Shown in pieces: positions 9,986-19,243 of a DNA stretch of 64,000 nt (position 1 is its first letter; each line of letters starts with the position of its first letter). This DNA is from Symbiodinium natans (Eukaryota; Sar; Dinophyceae; Suessiales; Symbiodiniaceae): assembly GCA_905221605.1 (NCBI GenBank), contig CAJNDS010002812.1, positions 725,001-789,000 of the forward strand, read 5' to 3'. A program made the translations under genes and the position numbers. A model generated the notes under the pieces. It was given only the letters and a program-made list of their open reading frames with translations, was not told the origin of the DNA and searched no databases.

Positions 9986-10160
9986 CCTAGGGGACGAAAC
10001 GAACCCTAAAAGGGTTTCTGGTTCCTATACCTTAGTATGTGAGTTTATAGTAGTATAGGTTATATGACCCCAGTTTTAAGGGTTTAGGGTTCCTATACCT
10101 TAACAGGAACTTATAGTAGTATAGGTTGTATGACCCCAGTTTTAAGGTTCCTTTGGTCCC
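9986..10160 (-). mobile_element. Hairpin element, family H, with duplicated core
   Basis: Left end CCTAGGGGACGAAACGAACC matches the reversed end of the copies at 13362 and 50102. The inner block from TTCCTATACCTTA to CCCCAGTTTTAAGG is present twice in tandem; the other two copies have it once. Confidence 0.8.
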
Positions 10161-10176
10161 CCCCCCCCCCCCCCAG

Positions 10177-10210
10177 GATGGTGGCAGCAGAACTTGGTGA
10201 TGGCCCCTGG
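10177..10210 (+). CDS. Exon, PPR first helix
   Basis: Follows a poly-C tract and CCCCAG|. It reads MVAAELGDGPW, aligning to A-I-S-A-C-E-K-G-G-Q-W, and ends TGG|GCCCCG (GC donor), phase 0. The next exon (10504) continues with A-L as expected. Confidence 0.6.
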
Positions 10211-10381
10211 GCCCCGTAGCTTTAACGTCGGGTTTTAGGGTTTAGGGTTTAAGGTTTAGGGTTTGGGGTTTAGGGTGCTATGGAGCCCAAGGAAGGTATG
10301 GTTTGTTTATCCAATCCCCTCGGCTTTGGCATTCAGGATTCAAGTTTTGAGGGCCAAAGGGTGGACACTGGAGCAATTTGG

Positions 10382-10495
10382 GTGTTTTTTGCGAAAATAG
10401 CGGACCCCTAGAACAGCCCCCCCAGATAGTATGATTCCCTTATAATCAGGACCCCAAAACGGTACCCCTTATTTTCGAAACCCCCATTTGTACGC
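10382..10495. repeat. Dispersed element, family G copy
   Basis: GGGTGTTTTTTGCGAAAATAG at the left is complementary in part to TTATTTTCGAAACCCCC at the right. It lies directly upstream of the 10504 exon. Confidence 0.75.
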
Positions 10496-10503
10496 CCGTG
10501 GAG

Positions 10504-10544
10504 GCCTTACAGTGCCTTGGTCTGCAGAGACATGCACCCCGACA
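10504..10544 (+). CDS. Exon, PPR second helix
   Basis: Bounded by CGTGGAG| and CA|GTACCAG. It reads ALQCLGLQRHAPR plus two bases. With the first base of the next exon (10866) these give Q, and the motif runs on as R-I-M-P-N-I-V-S-Y-G, so the three exons 10177, 10504 and 10866 rebuild one full PPR unit. Confidence 0.7.
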
Positions 10545-10865
10545 GTACCAGACGAATCGGCTTCATCCTGAAAAGCTTGGGTGTTCGAGGTCTAGCACAA
10601 TGGAGGTTGTTGGAAGATCTTGCTCTGCAATTTGATGTAGGAAGCCATTTCCGCAACAACTAAAAGCTTGAAGCATCATGCCTTACACGCGAGAACATCC
10701 AAACATCTTACTGTAGGTAGGCCTAGATCTAGGCAATTAGGTACGGTTTCCATTTGCAGGGTATCCGGTGCAAAATGCTGCACTTGGAGGGTGTGAATTA
10801 AACCCTAAACCCTAAACCCGAACATATATAAACTCTTAAACCCCTTAAACCCCTAAATCCAAGAG

Positions 10866-10934
10866 GCGCATAATGCCGAACATTGTCAGCTATGGTTCCG
10901 CTGTGCGAGCTTGCCAGAGCCCTCAGATGCCCAG
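10866..10934 (+). CDS. Exon, PPR first helix
   Basis: Bounded by CCAAGAG| and AG|GTTTTAGGG. It reads RIMPNIVSYGSAVRACQSPQ, an excellent match to P-N-x-V-S-Y-G-x-A-I-x-A-C. Phase-compatible with the exon at 10504. Confidence 0.75.
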
Positions 10935-11114
10935 GTTTTAGGGTCTAGGGTTTCAGGTCTTGGGGTGTTCTTTGTTTTCTTAAGTTTGTGTTGCGCGTCC
11001 GTGCGCGGATGTTGTTCTCGTTGAGGCGAGGCCTTCAACAGCCAAGGTGTTGTAAAGTTGGCTGGGATGTCACTCATCGGGAGGTCATGGAAGTCAGCAC
11101 CAAGTTGATCCTTC

Positions 11115-11205
11115 ATCCCCTCAACCCTAAACCCTAAACCCCAAACCCTAAACCCTAAACCCTAAGCCCTAAGCCCTAAACCCTAAACCCTAAACCCCAA
11201 GCCCT
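11115..11205 (-). repeat. CCCTAAA telomere-like array
   Basis: About a dozen units including CCCTAAG variants. Confidence 0.9.
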
Positions 11206-11940
11206 CTTAGCGACCTCGACTTCATGGTGTGCGCCTCATGCATTGTGACAGTACGGGCTGCAAGTGGCTGAACCAAAATGTCGGGTTCACAAGGTTTACG
11301 GGTTTGTGGCTTATGGGGCTTTTAGGGTTGGCAGGTTTACATGCACATGACTAGTTCTTTGTTTTAGGGTTCTTTTAACATTTTGAGCACCCTCCATACC
11401 AGGTCCCCGAGAACAAAAGAGAAACAAGGAATGTGTGTGTGTGTGTATATGTGTTGTTATATATATCTATAGATACACGCGCACGGACACCTAAAGCTGC
11501 CCCCAAAAGGCCCAATGAGAACCTCGCCCCCCCCAACAAGCAAAAAAGGAGCTTGATAACTGGTTGTACGTTGTACCCCTTATTGGAGCCAAGGTACATA
11601 TACTACCCAAAATTCCCATTCCCTGAACCCTACGCCCAAACCCTATGTCAAGACATTGGCTGAGGCCGTTGGAGCGACGCTTGGCCACTTGCTCTGGTTC
11701 TGGTGGAAAGGCCGGTGCCCCCTCAAACCTGTAAACCCTACACGCCTTATAGTGTAGACAGAGACTCTTTCCAGCCCTGCAAACCTACAGAAATGATAAA
11801 CCCCCCACACCCCAACCTAAACCAGGGCTTCAATCATTCAAAGTGTTGAGTGGGTTGACCGGGTTCGGCATATCGAGGGGATCTGACTGGTTCTTGGTAG
11901 GGAGCTTGGGGAAGTAGGTTGATGAACTCTTTGCAAGGGA

Positions 11941-12056
11941 TATATGGTCAGTTCTCAGAAATTATGGTCCGTTTTTGGGTACCCTACACAATACGGGCCG
12001 CCTTATCGGAAGGACCCCAAAAGGGACCATGCACACTTTCGAGAAGTGACCATATA
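11941..12056. mobile_element. Long palindromic element, family O
   Basis: ATATGGTCAGTTCTCAGAAA at the left pairs with TTTCGAGAAGTGACCATAT at the right; inner TTATGGTCC pairs with GGGACCAT. Single copy seen. Confidence 0.75.
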
Positions 12057-12252
12057 GGGGCTATACCCTGATTCGCGATTTCCCCCTTTTTGAGAACGAG
12101 TAAGGGATTCTAGGCAAGTCTCGGCTGCCAGCTTCTGAGCCGCCTAGTTCATGGTTCTCTTCTGGAGGGTTCGGGTTAGGGTTTAGGTTTAGGATTTAGG
12201 GTTTAGGGTTTAGGGTTTAGGGTGTAGGGTGTAGGGTTTAGAGGGTTTAGGG

Positions 12253-12354
12253 TTGGGATGTTCCCCCTTTATACTAACAGTCCTTAATAGGGATTGTAGT
12301 ACGCCCTGTTATAATCCCTATTGAGCACTGTTAGTATACAGGGGAACATCCGAA
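12253..12354. mobile_element. TIR hairpin element, family A copy 3
   Basis: TTGGGATGTTCCCCCTTTAT at the left, GGGGAACATCCGAA at the right, inner TAATAGGGATTGTAGTACG. It abuts a TTTAGGG array; no clear target-site duplication. Confidence 0.85.
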
Positions 12355-12646
12355 ACCATAAACTTTGTCATAGTGGGATAACTTTTTACCTTTTTAGGGG
12401 TACTTAAACTCAATAAGGAATGGAGACTTGAATTTTTAACACATAGCCCAACCATGAGCTAGTAAAGGGGCAACCCTGAACCTTAAGCCTTCTAGATCCT
12501 AGACCCCCGAACCCCCCGAAGCCCTAGCACCCTCAACCCTGTCATTCAACCCTAAACCCCTCAAACCCAAGCAGCAACCCCTAAACCCTAAACCCTAAAC
12601 CCGAAACCCTAAACCCTAAACCCTAAACGCTTTCCCGGCTCTGCAG

Positions 12647-12717
12647 GATGCTGGCCCAGAGCATCGAAGCAGATTTGCTCTTCAGCAGCTCAACAGATAC
12701 TTCAAGGGAAAGAGCAG
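12647..12717 (+). CDS. Candidate exon
   Basis: Strong signals: CCGGCTCTGCAG| at the left and AGCAG|GTTTAGGG at the right. All three frames are open. The one reading MLAQSIEADLLFSSSTD could be the end of a PPR motif, but the frame is undecided. Confidence 0.5.
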
Positions 12718-13168
12718 GTTTAGGGTTTATGGTTTAGGGCTTAGGGCTAAGGGTTTAGGGTTTAGGGTCTAGAGTTTAGGGTTTAGGTAGAGACAGTCAG
12801 AGTGAGTATGCTCAGGGCTCGGAAAAATTTAAAACGCCGTTGATGGACTACACGCGCTTGTTCGTCAAGCCTTGCAAGCGCACCATCAGTGGAGAGACAC
12901 AATGGTTCTTATTTGTATCGAATTAGGGAGTAAAGAGTTGCATCGGCTTTTTCAAGATAGCAAATCAAGAACCAATACGCCACCGGGCAGAGTGTCGAAA
13001 ACACGCTTAGCGGAGCCTATTGGAACATAATGTCTACATAGCAGATCACTTTCAATCAAACGTGTTGTGCCCTACCTGGCTCCTGACGACAATTCTCAGC
13101 ACGCTCGGGCAGCAGCGTCTTCCTGGCATTGGCGTGCCAACTCGGGTTGGGGGGAGTCCACAGAACTC

Positions 13169-13264
13169 TACCCAAAGGGCTCCCATGTAGTACCTTTTGG
13201 GGGCAGCATACTAAAATCCCCTCTTCCTAACCCAAAAAGGAACTACATTGGGAGCCTTTGGGTA
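13169..13264. mobile_element. TIR hairpin element, family C copy 2
   Basis: TACCCAAAGGGCTCCCATGT at the left and its complement ACATTGGGAGCCTTTGGGTA at the right. Confidence 0.9.
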
Positions 13265-13361
13265 AAGCGCAGTTGAAAAAGAATCGGTGGCTTGCATCGA
13301 ACCCTTCTAAAGCCCTGCAGAGCAGTGCCTCCCACGGCAGGCTACCGACACAAGCAGGAAA

Positions 13362-13478
13362 CCGCCTTGGGGACGAAATGAACCTTAAAATTGGGGTCAT
13401 ATACCCTACACTACTATAATCCCTATTGAGGTATATGAGCCATAAACCCTTTTAGGGCTCATTTCGTCCCCAAGGCGG
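13362..13478 (+). mobile_element. Hairpin element, family H
   Basis: CCGCCTTGGGGACGAAATGA at the left; the right end is its complement (TCATTTCGTCCCCAAGGCGG). The interior is almost identical to 50102-50212, 36.7 kb away, suggesting recent spread. Confidence 0.9.
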
Positions 13479-13668
13479 CAGACCCTGAAGATCTGAACCT
13501 GCAGCTCTGCCTGAAGAATCCCCGAAACTATAGGGCTTAGGGTTTTTAGGGTTTCGGGTTTAGGGCTGAGGGTTCAGGGTCTGGGTACCCCTAAGTTGGG
13601 AAACCCCCCCCCCCCCCCCCCCACATGTTGCAAGTTCTTTCAGACACCTGAGGTAACACGCTTCTCAG

Positions 13669-13733
13669 CCTCCTGGCCAAGGCTGAGCAGTGGCTCTTGG
13701 CGACAGATCTTCTGGCCGCTTGTTGGCATACCG
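13669..13733 (+). CDS. Exon, PPR motif
   Basis: Bounded by CGCTTCTCAG| and ACCG|GTTTTTGGG. It reads LLAKAEQWLLATDLLAACW; K-A-E-Q-W-L-L-A-T-D-L-L aligns gap-free with K-G-G-Q-W-Q-R-A-L-E-L-L. A poly-C tract lies just upstream (13605-13622). Confidence 0.65.
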
Positions 13734-13909
13734 GTTTTTGGGCGGCTTTTTTTGGGTAGTTTCCGGCCCTAAGCCCTCAGCCTTATAAGCCCCAAACCCT
13801 ATTGTGGGAAAGTCGTGGGTGGGCTGCTCAACTCGAGGATTTTTGAGACGCACAGGGTGTCGGGTGCCTGCTGACAAGGCTCCTGGCTGTAGACGTGCCT
13901 GGTCTATAT

Positions 13910-14005
13910 GCCCAAAGGCTCCTATGTAGTACCTTTTTGGGATAGTACACGAAAATCCCCTATAACGAAACCAAAAAGGAACTACCTTAGAACCTTCAGG
14001 GAGAG
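13910..14005. mobile_element. TIR hairpin element, family C copy 3
   Basis: GCCCAAAGGCTCCTATGTAG at the left, inner CTTTTTGGGATAG and CCAAAAAGGAACTACC, right end AGAACCTTCAGGGA. Confidence 0.85.
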
Positions 14006-14196
14006 GCTTTAAAGGATTCAGGGCATCCCGTGCCAGCTGAATATCTACCTCGCTCGGGGCACCTGACAACCCTTGTTCTGAGCATGCAGCAGAAGAAGGA
14101 AAAGAAACAAGCCGCTGACCCTTAACAACCCTAAACCTCCAAACCCTAAACCAAACCCAAACCCTAAACCCCAAGATCCCGAAAGCCCAGAGACTC

Positions 14197-14303
14197 TACC
14201 TAAAGGCTCCTATGTAGATCTTCTTTTTGTTGCGGTAGTATACTATTATACCCACCTCCCCTGTAACGAACACAAAAAGGAACTACATTAGAGCCTTCAG
14301 GGA
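14197..14303. mobile_element. TIR hairpin element, family C copy 4
   Basis: TACCTAAAGGCTCCTATGTA at the left, AACTACATTAGAGCCTTCAG at the right. Confidence 0.85.
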
Positions 14304-14317
14304 ACCCTGAACCCTAG

Positions 14318-14401
14318 AAGTGCTCCAGGCGTCCATGGTTTCGGAGAAGATGGCCGCTGGGAATCGTGAGAGGCTTTCGGTCATTCCATTGCGGTTTGAG
14401 C
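14318..14401 (+). CDS. Candidate exon
   Basis: Follows ACCCTAG|. It reads VLQASMVSEKMAAGNRER, with a strong possible donor at AATC|GTGAGAGG inside or a GC donor shortly after. PPR second-helix-like, but boundaries are open. Confidence 0.4.
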
Positions 14402-14430
14402 GGGGAGGGGGTTGTCAACCCCTTAGTGTT

Positions 14431-14523
14431 TGCCCAAAGGCTCCTATGTAGTACCTTTTTTTGGTAGATACTAAAATCCCCTTTAACTAGCCCAAGAAGG
14501 AACTACATTAGAGCCTTTCCGGT
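14431..14523. mobile_element. TIR hairpin element, family C copy 5
   Basis: TGCCCAAAGGCTCCTATGTA at the left and AACTACATTAGAGCCTTTCC at the right. Four family C copies fall within 1.4 kb. Confidence 0.85.
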
Positions 14524-14549
14524 TCCGTGCTTTGGGCAGCTGTTCCCGC

Positions 14550-14622
14550 CACCCTTAACCTTAAACCCTAAACCCTAAACCCTAAGGCCTAAAACCTAAA
14601 CCCTAAACCCTAAACAAACCCT
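14550..14622 (-). repeat. CCCTAAA telomere-like array
   Basis: Array directly upstream of the acceptor of the 14636 exon. Confidence 0.9.
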
Positions 14623-14635
14623 AAAACCTTCTCAG

Positions 14636-14729
14636 CATCTTGTGGCATCCCAGCACCTCATCCTCCCCACCCTCACTGCGCGAGGAACCTGATGAAACGA
14701 CATGGGCCACGGTCGCAGACGTGGGCAAG
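14636..14729 (+). CDS. Exon, PPR first helix
   Basis: Follows CTTCTCAG|; an alternative acceptor CATCCCAG| lies inside. The end reads EEPDETTWATVADVGK, then a GC donor (AAG|GCGGAA) in phase 0. Joined to the exon at 15189 it gives a gap-free 15-residue match to S-Y-N-A-A-I-S-A-C-E-K-G-G-Q-W. Confidence 0.7.
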
Positions 14730-14742
14730 GCGGAACACCCAG

Positions 14743-14804
14743 GGTTTAGGGTTTAGGGTTTAGGGTTGAGGGTTTAGGGTTTAGGGTTGAGGGTTTAGGG
14801 TTAA
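14743..14804 (+). repeat. TTTAGGG telomere-like array at an intron 5' end
   Basis: TTTAGGG/TTGAGGG units 13 bp inside the intron that starts at 14730. The same intron ends with a CCCTAAA array (15118-15172). Confidence 0.9.
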
Positions 14805-14821
14805 GGCGGTGACATTCGAAC

Positions 14822-14921
14822 TGAGTAGCTGAGTAGGTGACCCTTAACCTTTTGAGTTATGTACAATCTTGCTACATTTGAAAGCTTAACTTTTTTTGGC
14901 CCTGGGTACTCAGCAACTGAG
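14822..14921. mobile_element. TIR hairpin element, family I copy
   Basis: CTGAGTAGCTGAGT at the left and ACTCAGCAACTGAG at the right. Relatives at 40380, 42340 and 43315. Confidence 0.75.
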
Positions 14922-15117
14922 AGAAGGCATGCACTTCGGGCACTGTATGGGATTCATGTCAGGCCACACAAACCGGGCCCTGGGATTTTGGGTCAGCTAT
15001 TCGGGGGGTTGCAGCTTCGGGGTTGAGGATGCAGAACCGGAGACACCTTTCCACTCTTAGCAAAGGGAACCTGCCACAATTGTTAGTATGTTTCCTTCTG
15101 CGAGGGCATAAGCCCAC

Positions 15118-15172
15118 CCCCTCAACCCTAAACCCTAAACCCCCCTAAACGCCAAACCCCAACCCTAAACTC
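15118..15172 (-). repeat. CCCTAAA tract at an intron 3' end
   Basis: Ends 16 bp before the acceptor of the 15189 exon. Confidence 0.9.
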
Positions 15173-15188
15173 TCCCCCACTTCGGCAG

Positions 15189-15228
15189 GAGTCCTCTCAG
15201 TGGAGGTTGGCACTGGTCGCTCTATCAG
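15189..15228 (+). CDS. Exon, PPR second helix
   Basis: Follows ACTTCGGCAG|. It reads ESSQWRLALVALS in phase 0, completing the motif begun at 14636. The donor is probably GA (TCAG|GATGCT), since the frame meets TAG just beyond. Confidence 0.7.
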
Positions 15229-15250
15229 GATGCTAGGGTGTATAAAAAGG

Positions 15251-15362
15251 GCTACCTTAAGAACCCCAAACGTACTTTTTTGTAGCTTACCTAAGAATCC
15301 GATAAGGGGTTTTATGAGCTGAACCTGCAGAAAATAAGTAGGCTGAGGGTTCTTAAGGTAGG
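15251..15362. mobile_element. TIR hairpin element, family E copy 1
   Basis: GCTACCTTAAGAACCCC at the left, GGGTTCTTAAGGTAGGC at the right. A related but less complete copy is at 19092. Confidence 0.85.
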
Positions 15363-15486
15363 CATTGTAAGGTGTCGAGCTGATTCAGAGCGACGTGTTT
15401 TGCTCAAAAGCAGGGGAAAATATGTCATATTGGCTTATATTTCCCCCTTTGTGTTTTTTGGGTGTGCATTTACATGTTTAGAGATG

Positions 15487-15567
15487 TACCTGAAGGCTCT
15501 ACTGTACTCTGTTCTTGTGCTACTTACAAACTACCCCAAAAAGCTACTACGTAGGAGCCTTTAGGTA
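15487..15567. mobile_element. TIR hairpin element, family C copy 6
   Basis: TACCTGAAGGCTCTACTGTA at the left and GTAGGAGCCTTTAGGTA at the right. Confidence 0.8.
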
Positions 15568-15599
15568 GGTTTTGGCCAGGTCCTCCTGGCAGGTTTCAG

Positions 15600-15656
15600 C
15601 CGGGTTCCACAGCCGAGTTGTGGTTGAACTGGTGATGTCGGCCGGGGTCGAACTTA
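15600..15656 (+). CDS. Candidate exon, PPR second helix
   Basis: Bounded by GGTTTCAG| and CTTA|GTTTAGGG. It reads GFHSRVVVELVMSAGVEL; spacing from F (for W) to M is 11 residues as in the consensus. Confidence 0.55.
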
Positions 15657-15917
15657 GTTTAGGGTTTGGAGTGGTTGCATATCCTTAGTTGGGTAGCCTA
15701 GATTGCCAAGCAGGGCCGGGAATTTGGATCAACCCCCACATGGAGACGAAAAAGCACGCGGTTTAGAGACTCGCCGGGGTGCAGACCCGAAACGGGGAGC
15801 CGGGCTATTTTTTGTTTAAGGGCCCCATGTAAAAGAAGTTTGCCGGCTTAAGCAAGGCAACATGTGAAAGGTTTTATCTCCTTGAAGAGTGATGCCGGAA
15901 GACGCGAGGATGCCAAG

Positions 15918-15975
15918 CTGCCGCTACCCGACTCAATGCGCAACTGCACACGGCGGCTCCTTGGCTGCAGGGAAG
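15918..15975 (+). CDS. Candidate exon, PPR-like
   Basis: Bounded by TGCCAAG| and GGAAG|GTGCG. One frame reads AATRLNAQLHTAAPWLQG, fitting the first helix and W. Other frames are open too. Confidence 0.4.
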
Positions 15976-16126
15976 GTGCGTATCCCATGAAAGCGCGACC
16001 AGCATGGTCTGAAACGTCCAGCTAAAGCTTGAAAGCGCACGTGCCGTCACTGATGCACGATTTCGCACGATTTGCATCGAATGTCCTGGTCCTAGTGACC
16101 CAAGCTTTCAAGGTCCCAAGAGGGTA

Positions 16127-16239
16127 CTACTATTTGCTTAAGAACCCCCAAGAAAAAAAACCTATAAGCCCCATATTACCCTGATAAGGAAGCATACTTT
16201 TTACTGTGGGGGGGGGGGGGCTTCTTAAGCAATTAGTAG
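16127..16239. mobile_element. TIR hairpin element, family D copy 2
   Basis: CTACTATTTGCTTAAGAACC at the left, GCTTCTTAAGCAATTAGTAG at the right, with GGGTA on both flanks as a possible 5-bp duplication. Contains a poly-G run. Confidence 0.8.
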
Positions 16240-16312
16240 GGTAAGAGCACCATTCTCCTGCTCCCTGTGGCCTTGGCAGGCAACTAGCTAAACCCTCTTC
16301 CTCTAAAGCCTA

Positions 16313-16413
16313 GTAGTAGAGTAGGTAGCCTTGAACCTTTTTGGGTTAATATAATCCCCGTATATTCCCAAAGGCTAACCCCTTGAATTCCCCCAGGTTA
16401 CTGGACAACTAAG
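16313..16413. mobile_element. Hairpin element, family J copy, ending at an acceptor AG
   Basis: Right end CAGGTTACTGGACAACTAAG is shared with 35005-35087 and resembles 52780-52887. The final AG is the proposed acceptor of the 16414 exon. Confidence 0.7.
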
Positions 16414-16445
16414 AAAGAGTGGCTTTGCCAAAAAGACTTGTCAAG
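16414..16445 (+). CDS. Candidate micro-exon, PPR-like
   Basis: Starts right after the family J element (CAACTAAG|) and ends TCAAG|GCCCAC (GC donor). It reads KEWLCQKDLS, a possible x-x-W-x-x-x-x-L stretch. Very short. Confidence 0.4.
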
Positions 16446-16579
16446 GCCCACTCTTGAGAAACCTGCCAGCCAGTAAAAATCAGGGATACATGGCCTGTTC
16501 TAAGGGTAGAGGGAGATGTAGGGTTTAGGGTTTAGGGTTTAGGGTTCATTGCTCTCAAAGCCTTTTTTTCCGAACCCAG

Positions 16580-16647
16580 GCAGTCAGTGCAGCAGCAGGG
16601 ACGAGTGAGTGGCAATCTGCCTTGCGCGTCTGGCAACTTGGCCGAAG
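16580..16647 (+). CDS. Exon, PPR motif
   Basis: Follows CGAACCCAG|. It reads AVSAAAGTSEWQSALRVW and then QLGR, gap-free against A-I-S-A-C-E-K-G-G-Q-W-Q-R-A-L-E-L-L. The end CGAAG|GATTTC suggests a GA donor. Confidence 0.7.
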
Positions 16648-16848
16648 GATTTCAAGCTGCTCCCCTAGCCGATGCCCGTGAGCACTAGCCCTGCAGGGCT
16701 TGGATTCTCTTTTTTAGCGTTAGTTTGCCGCCTGTCAATACTAAGCAACAGCATACCCTGCGACCGACTCTCTAAACCTTTGAGCCCTGAACTTCATACG
16801 CACGATTCTGCGATACTGGAGCGAATATCAAGATGTCAAGGCCTGCAC

Positions 16849-16866
16849 GCCCCCCCCCCCCCCCCG
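16849..16866. repeat. Poly-C run
   Basis: A run of 16 C followed by GC. Confidence 0.9.
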
Positions 16867-17082
16867 CGGCTTCCTGGGACTGATGTGTTGTTGCTTGTTT
16901 GGACGGGCCGCGTCGGGTTTTCGATTTGTTTCTGTAGAGTGTAGGATGTTTCGTTGTTGAAGCTTAGCGTTAGCAAGCGGAGCATGTTAGTGTGTACAGT
17001 GTCCTACACGTCTGGAGCCGATGGCTGTGTAACCGTGCGCACCCTAGCCTTCTTAGGCGCGGAGCAGGTAGGCTTTGAACTT

Positions 17083-17097
17083 TTTTTCTTTTTTTTT

Positions 17098-17128
<31 letters not shown>

Positions 17129-17237
17129 GGGAAATGTAGAGAGATGAACCCTCTTAGTCCCCAAGGCTTCGCTTCCGGATGGACAACTCAGCCAAAAAAT
17201 CCCTCGACCTCCCCCCCCCCCCCCCCCCCCCCCCCAA
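17083..17237. repeat. Poly-T/poly-G and poly-C runs
   Basis: T-run plus G-run at 17083-17128 and a C-run at 17211-17235. Frames across them give glycine/proline/lysine artefacts. Confidence 0.9.
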
Positions 17238-17282
17238 ACAAAAAAAACCCACCTCGAAGTGCTGCCTTGAAGCAAGGTCTAG

Positions 17283-17310
17283 CTCCACTCTGGCACGTGA
17301 GGCGCCCTGG
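17283..17310 (+). CDS. Micro-exon, PPR core
   Basis: Bounded by GGTCTAG| and a GC donor (TGG|GCATCAGC). It reads STLAREAPW, aligning with S-A-C-E-K-G-G-Q-W. Phase 0 at exit matches the next exon (17371) only 60 bp away. One of the smallest exons here, 28 nt. Confidence 0.6.
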
Positions 17311-17370
17311 GCATCAGCTCCACAGAAGACCCTAAACCCTAAACCCTAAATCCTAAACCCACCTTTGCAG
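17311..17370 (+). other. Proposed 60-bp intron containing CCCTAAA units
   Basis: Begins GCATCAGC and ends CACCTTTGCAG, with four CCCTAAA-type units between. Removing it joins W to Q-E-L-A-I-E-V-L-W in frame. Confidence 0.55.
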
Positions 17371-17408
17371 CAGGAGCTGGCCATTGAGGTACTGTGGAGA
17401 TCTTCGGG
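17371..17408 (+). CDS. Exon, PPR second helix
   Basis: Follows CTTTGCAG| and ends TCGGG|GTTATAA. It reads QELAIEVLWRSS, continuing W-Q-x-x-A-x-x-V-L. Phase 0 at entry. Confidence 0.6.
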
Positions 17409-17881
17409 GTTATAAAGGTTCAATCCTTTTGGGGCTTTCGTTCCACGTAAGCTGTAGAGTTCTGCTGTTCACAAGGTCAAATCACAAAAGTCGGATCAGT
17501 TCGTTCAGGGGTGAGCATGAGGATGCCACCACCATATCAGCTCAAGTAACTTTGCACCTTGAGCTTGGTTGTACCGAAAACCATGCACTCCAGAACTTCT
17601 CATCCCTTGCTCTGCTGTGCAGCCCGAAGGCGTTCTTTGGAAGCCCCCCAAAAAACACGAAGACCTTTTTCGCCACCCTTGCCCTGACTTCTTTCACGGG
17701 AGTATGACAGGAAACTTGAAAAGCATGACGCAAGGCTTAACCCCGCTAACGGGCCCCGTAAGCCCTGGGCCTTGCTTAAAGGTTCGTAGGCAACTGTCCT
17801 GGCAGTAGCTCTGCATTGCACGTACCCTAAAGCCTGACCCCCCAAACCCTACAAGCTAATCTTACCCTACTTTGGCCTCAG

Positions 17882-17911
17882 AGTTTAGGGTTTAGGGTTT
17901 AGGGTTTAGGC
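17882..17911 (+). repeat. TTTAGGG tract
   Basis: Four units upstream of the 17928 exon. Confidence 0.9.
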
Positions 17912-17927
17912 CACCCTATGAGCCTAG

Positions 17928-17983
17928 AAGTGCTTGCAGAACGAGCGAAGCCTGGGTGCGGCAGCGTTCTCCTTCCAGGACCG
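17928..17983 (+). CDS. Candidate exon, PPR-like
   Basis: Bounded by GAGCCTAG| and ACCG|GTAGTCC. It reads VLAERAKPGCGSVLLPGP, similar to the L-L-x-E-M-x-x-x-G end of a motif. Confidence 0.45.
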
Positions 17984-18108
17984 GTAGTCCCTAAGGGTCC
18001 CTTGGGCCCCAGCCTCTATACCTTAATAAGGGAACCCTAAGCCCTAAACCCTAAACCCTAAACCCTAAAGCGGGCCCCATGATTAAGGTGCAGTTCCTTC
18101 GCTCTTAG

Positions 18109-18158
18109 GACTCTGGGCCAACCCTGGGCCTCCTCTGCACGGTGTTGCTGCCCAGTAG
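18109..18158 (+). CDS. Candidate exon
   Basis: Bounded by CGCTCTTAG| and CAGTAG|GTTTCAAGG. It reads DSGPTLGLLCTVLLPS. Preceded by a CCCTAAA tract (18040-18069). Confidence 0.45.
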
Positions 18159-18173
18159 GTTTCAAGGACCTGA

Positions 18174-18282
18174 AGGAGGGACCCTTATAAGGGACCCTAG
18201 GGGATAACTTAGGTATGTAAGTATAAGGTATATATATATATATAGGGGAATAAGATTCAGGGTCCCTTCTAGGGGTCCCTCC
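18174..18282. mobile_element. Palindromic element with TA core, family P
   Basis: GGAGGGACCCTTATAAGGGA at the left pairs with TCCCTTCTAGGGGTCCCTCC at the right; a TA microsatellite fills the loop. Confidence 0.8.
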
Positions 18283-18395
18283 ATATATCCCTTAAGGTTA
18301 CTATCGACAGAATTACGCCTATTTGGGGATAGTTAAGCCTATTTGAGGGCATTAAGGGGGAGAACCTAGGGGGGGGGGTGTAGTATAGAGGGGGG

Positions 18396-18514
18396 TAGTA
18401 GGGAAACCCATGGTACAGGCAGAGCCGAAGCCGGGGGTAGTAGAAAAAACCCATGGTACAGGTAGAGCCGAAGCCGGGGAAACTCTTGATACAGGTAGAG
18501 CCGAAGCCGGAAGC
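18396..18514 (+). repeat. Short tandem repeat, three copies
   Basis: TACAGGYAGAGCCGAAGCCG occurs at 18414, 18457 and 18490 with 33-43 bp spacing. Confidence 0.85.
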
Positions 18515-18526
18515 CCTTGAGTTCAG

Positions 18527-18564
18527 GAGGGCTCGCTGTGGCTACCCGCGCTGGAGCTGCTGAG
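18527..18564 (+). CDS. Micro-exon, PPR motif
   Basis: Bounded by GAGTTCAG| and CTGAG|GCCGGTC (GC donor). It reads EGSLWLPALELL, gap-free against K-G-G-Q-W-Q-R-A-L-E-L-L. Confidence 0.65.
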
Positions 18565-19091
18565 GCCGGTCAGGGTTCAAGATGACGGATTCCGGAGAAA
18601 ACCCTAAACCACCCCCAAAATCCCAAGCTCTACCGTCTTTCCCCTTAAGAGCGGGAATTATGCCTTGACTGTTGGGTCCAGCTGCCGTTTCTTCCAGGGT
18701 ATGTCATGAGATTTCTCGTGTAAGGCCTTGGCTGTATTGGCCGTCGTCTTTAAGGATCTAGGATGAACCTCGAAAGAGCTCTTGCCGCAAGGGAATCGGC
18801 AGGTCAAGCTGGGGCATCTCCAAGCTGCTGCAACTGAATATGGGGCCCTCAACCCAACCTGCTTAGTCCCCATGGAACCCCATTCCCCCCCTCCCCCCGA
18901 AACGGCCCTTACCTACTCAACCCAACAAGGTACCGTGTATTGCAAGGGCGTAAGGCAAGCTGGGAGCCACAAAGATTCCAGGATTTGTAGGATGTGTCCT
19001 CTGAAAGGTCTACCCAAAATTACCTACAGTTCTATGACAATTTAAGGGGCAATGACTACTAAACTGTAGGTACGTGCGGTTGCAGGAAAGG

Positions 19092-19190
19092 TTTGCCTTA
19101 AGAACCCAAAGCCTGCTTTGTGTAGGTTTCCTGAGAACCCTGTAAAATGGTTTTACAAGAAGAACCTACAAAAAAGTAGGTTTAGGGTTC
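19092..19190. repeat. Hairpin element, family E copy 2
   Basis: GCCTTAAGAACCCAAAGCCT at the left, with AGAACCTACAAAAAAGTAGG to the right. Confidence 0.65.
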
Positions 19191-19192
19191 AG

Positions 19193-19243
19193 CCCTAAAC
19201 CCTAAACCCTAAACCCTAAACCCTAAACCCTAAACCCTAAATC
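19193..19243 (-). repeat. CCCTAAA telomere-like array
   Basis: Seven near-perfect units. Confidence 0.95.

Larger units (their letters stand above)
10935..12646. other. Intron-like stretch
   Basis: Contains a CCCTAAA array (11115-11205), a GT/TA tract (11431-11470), a large palindrome (11941-12056), a TTTAGGG array (12178-12252), a family A hairpin (12253-12354) and a CCCTAAA tract (12540-12630). A weak exon-like piece sits at 11211-11250 (TTAG|...|GTACGG), not scored. Confidence 0.4.

Noticed and set aside
13665-14174. 169-codon minus-strand frame
   Set aside because: It runs across a family C hairpin and opposes the better PPR match on the plus strand at 13669-13733; some of it (14030-14100) reads well, but no family or splice logic supports it.
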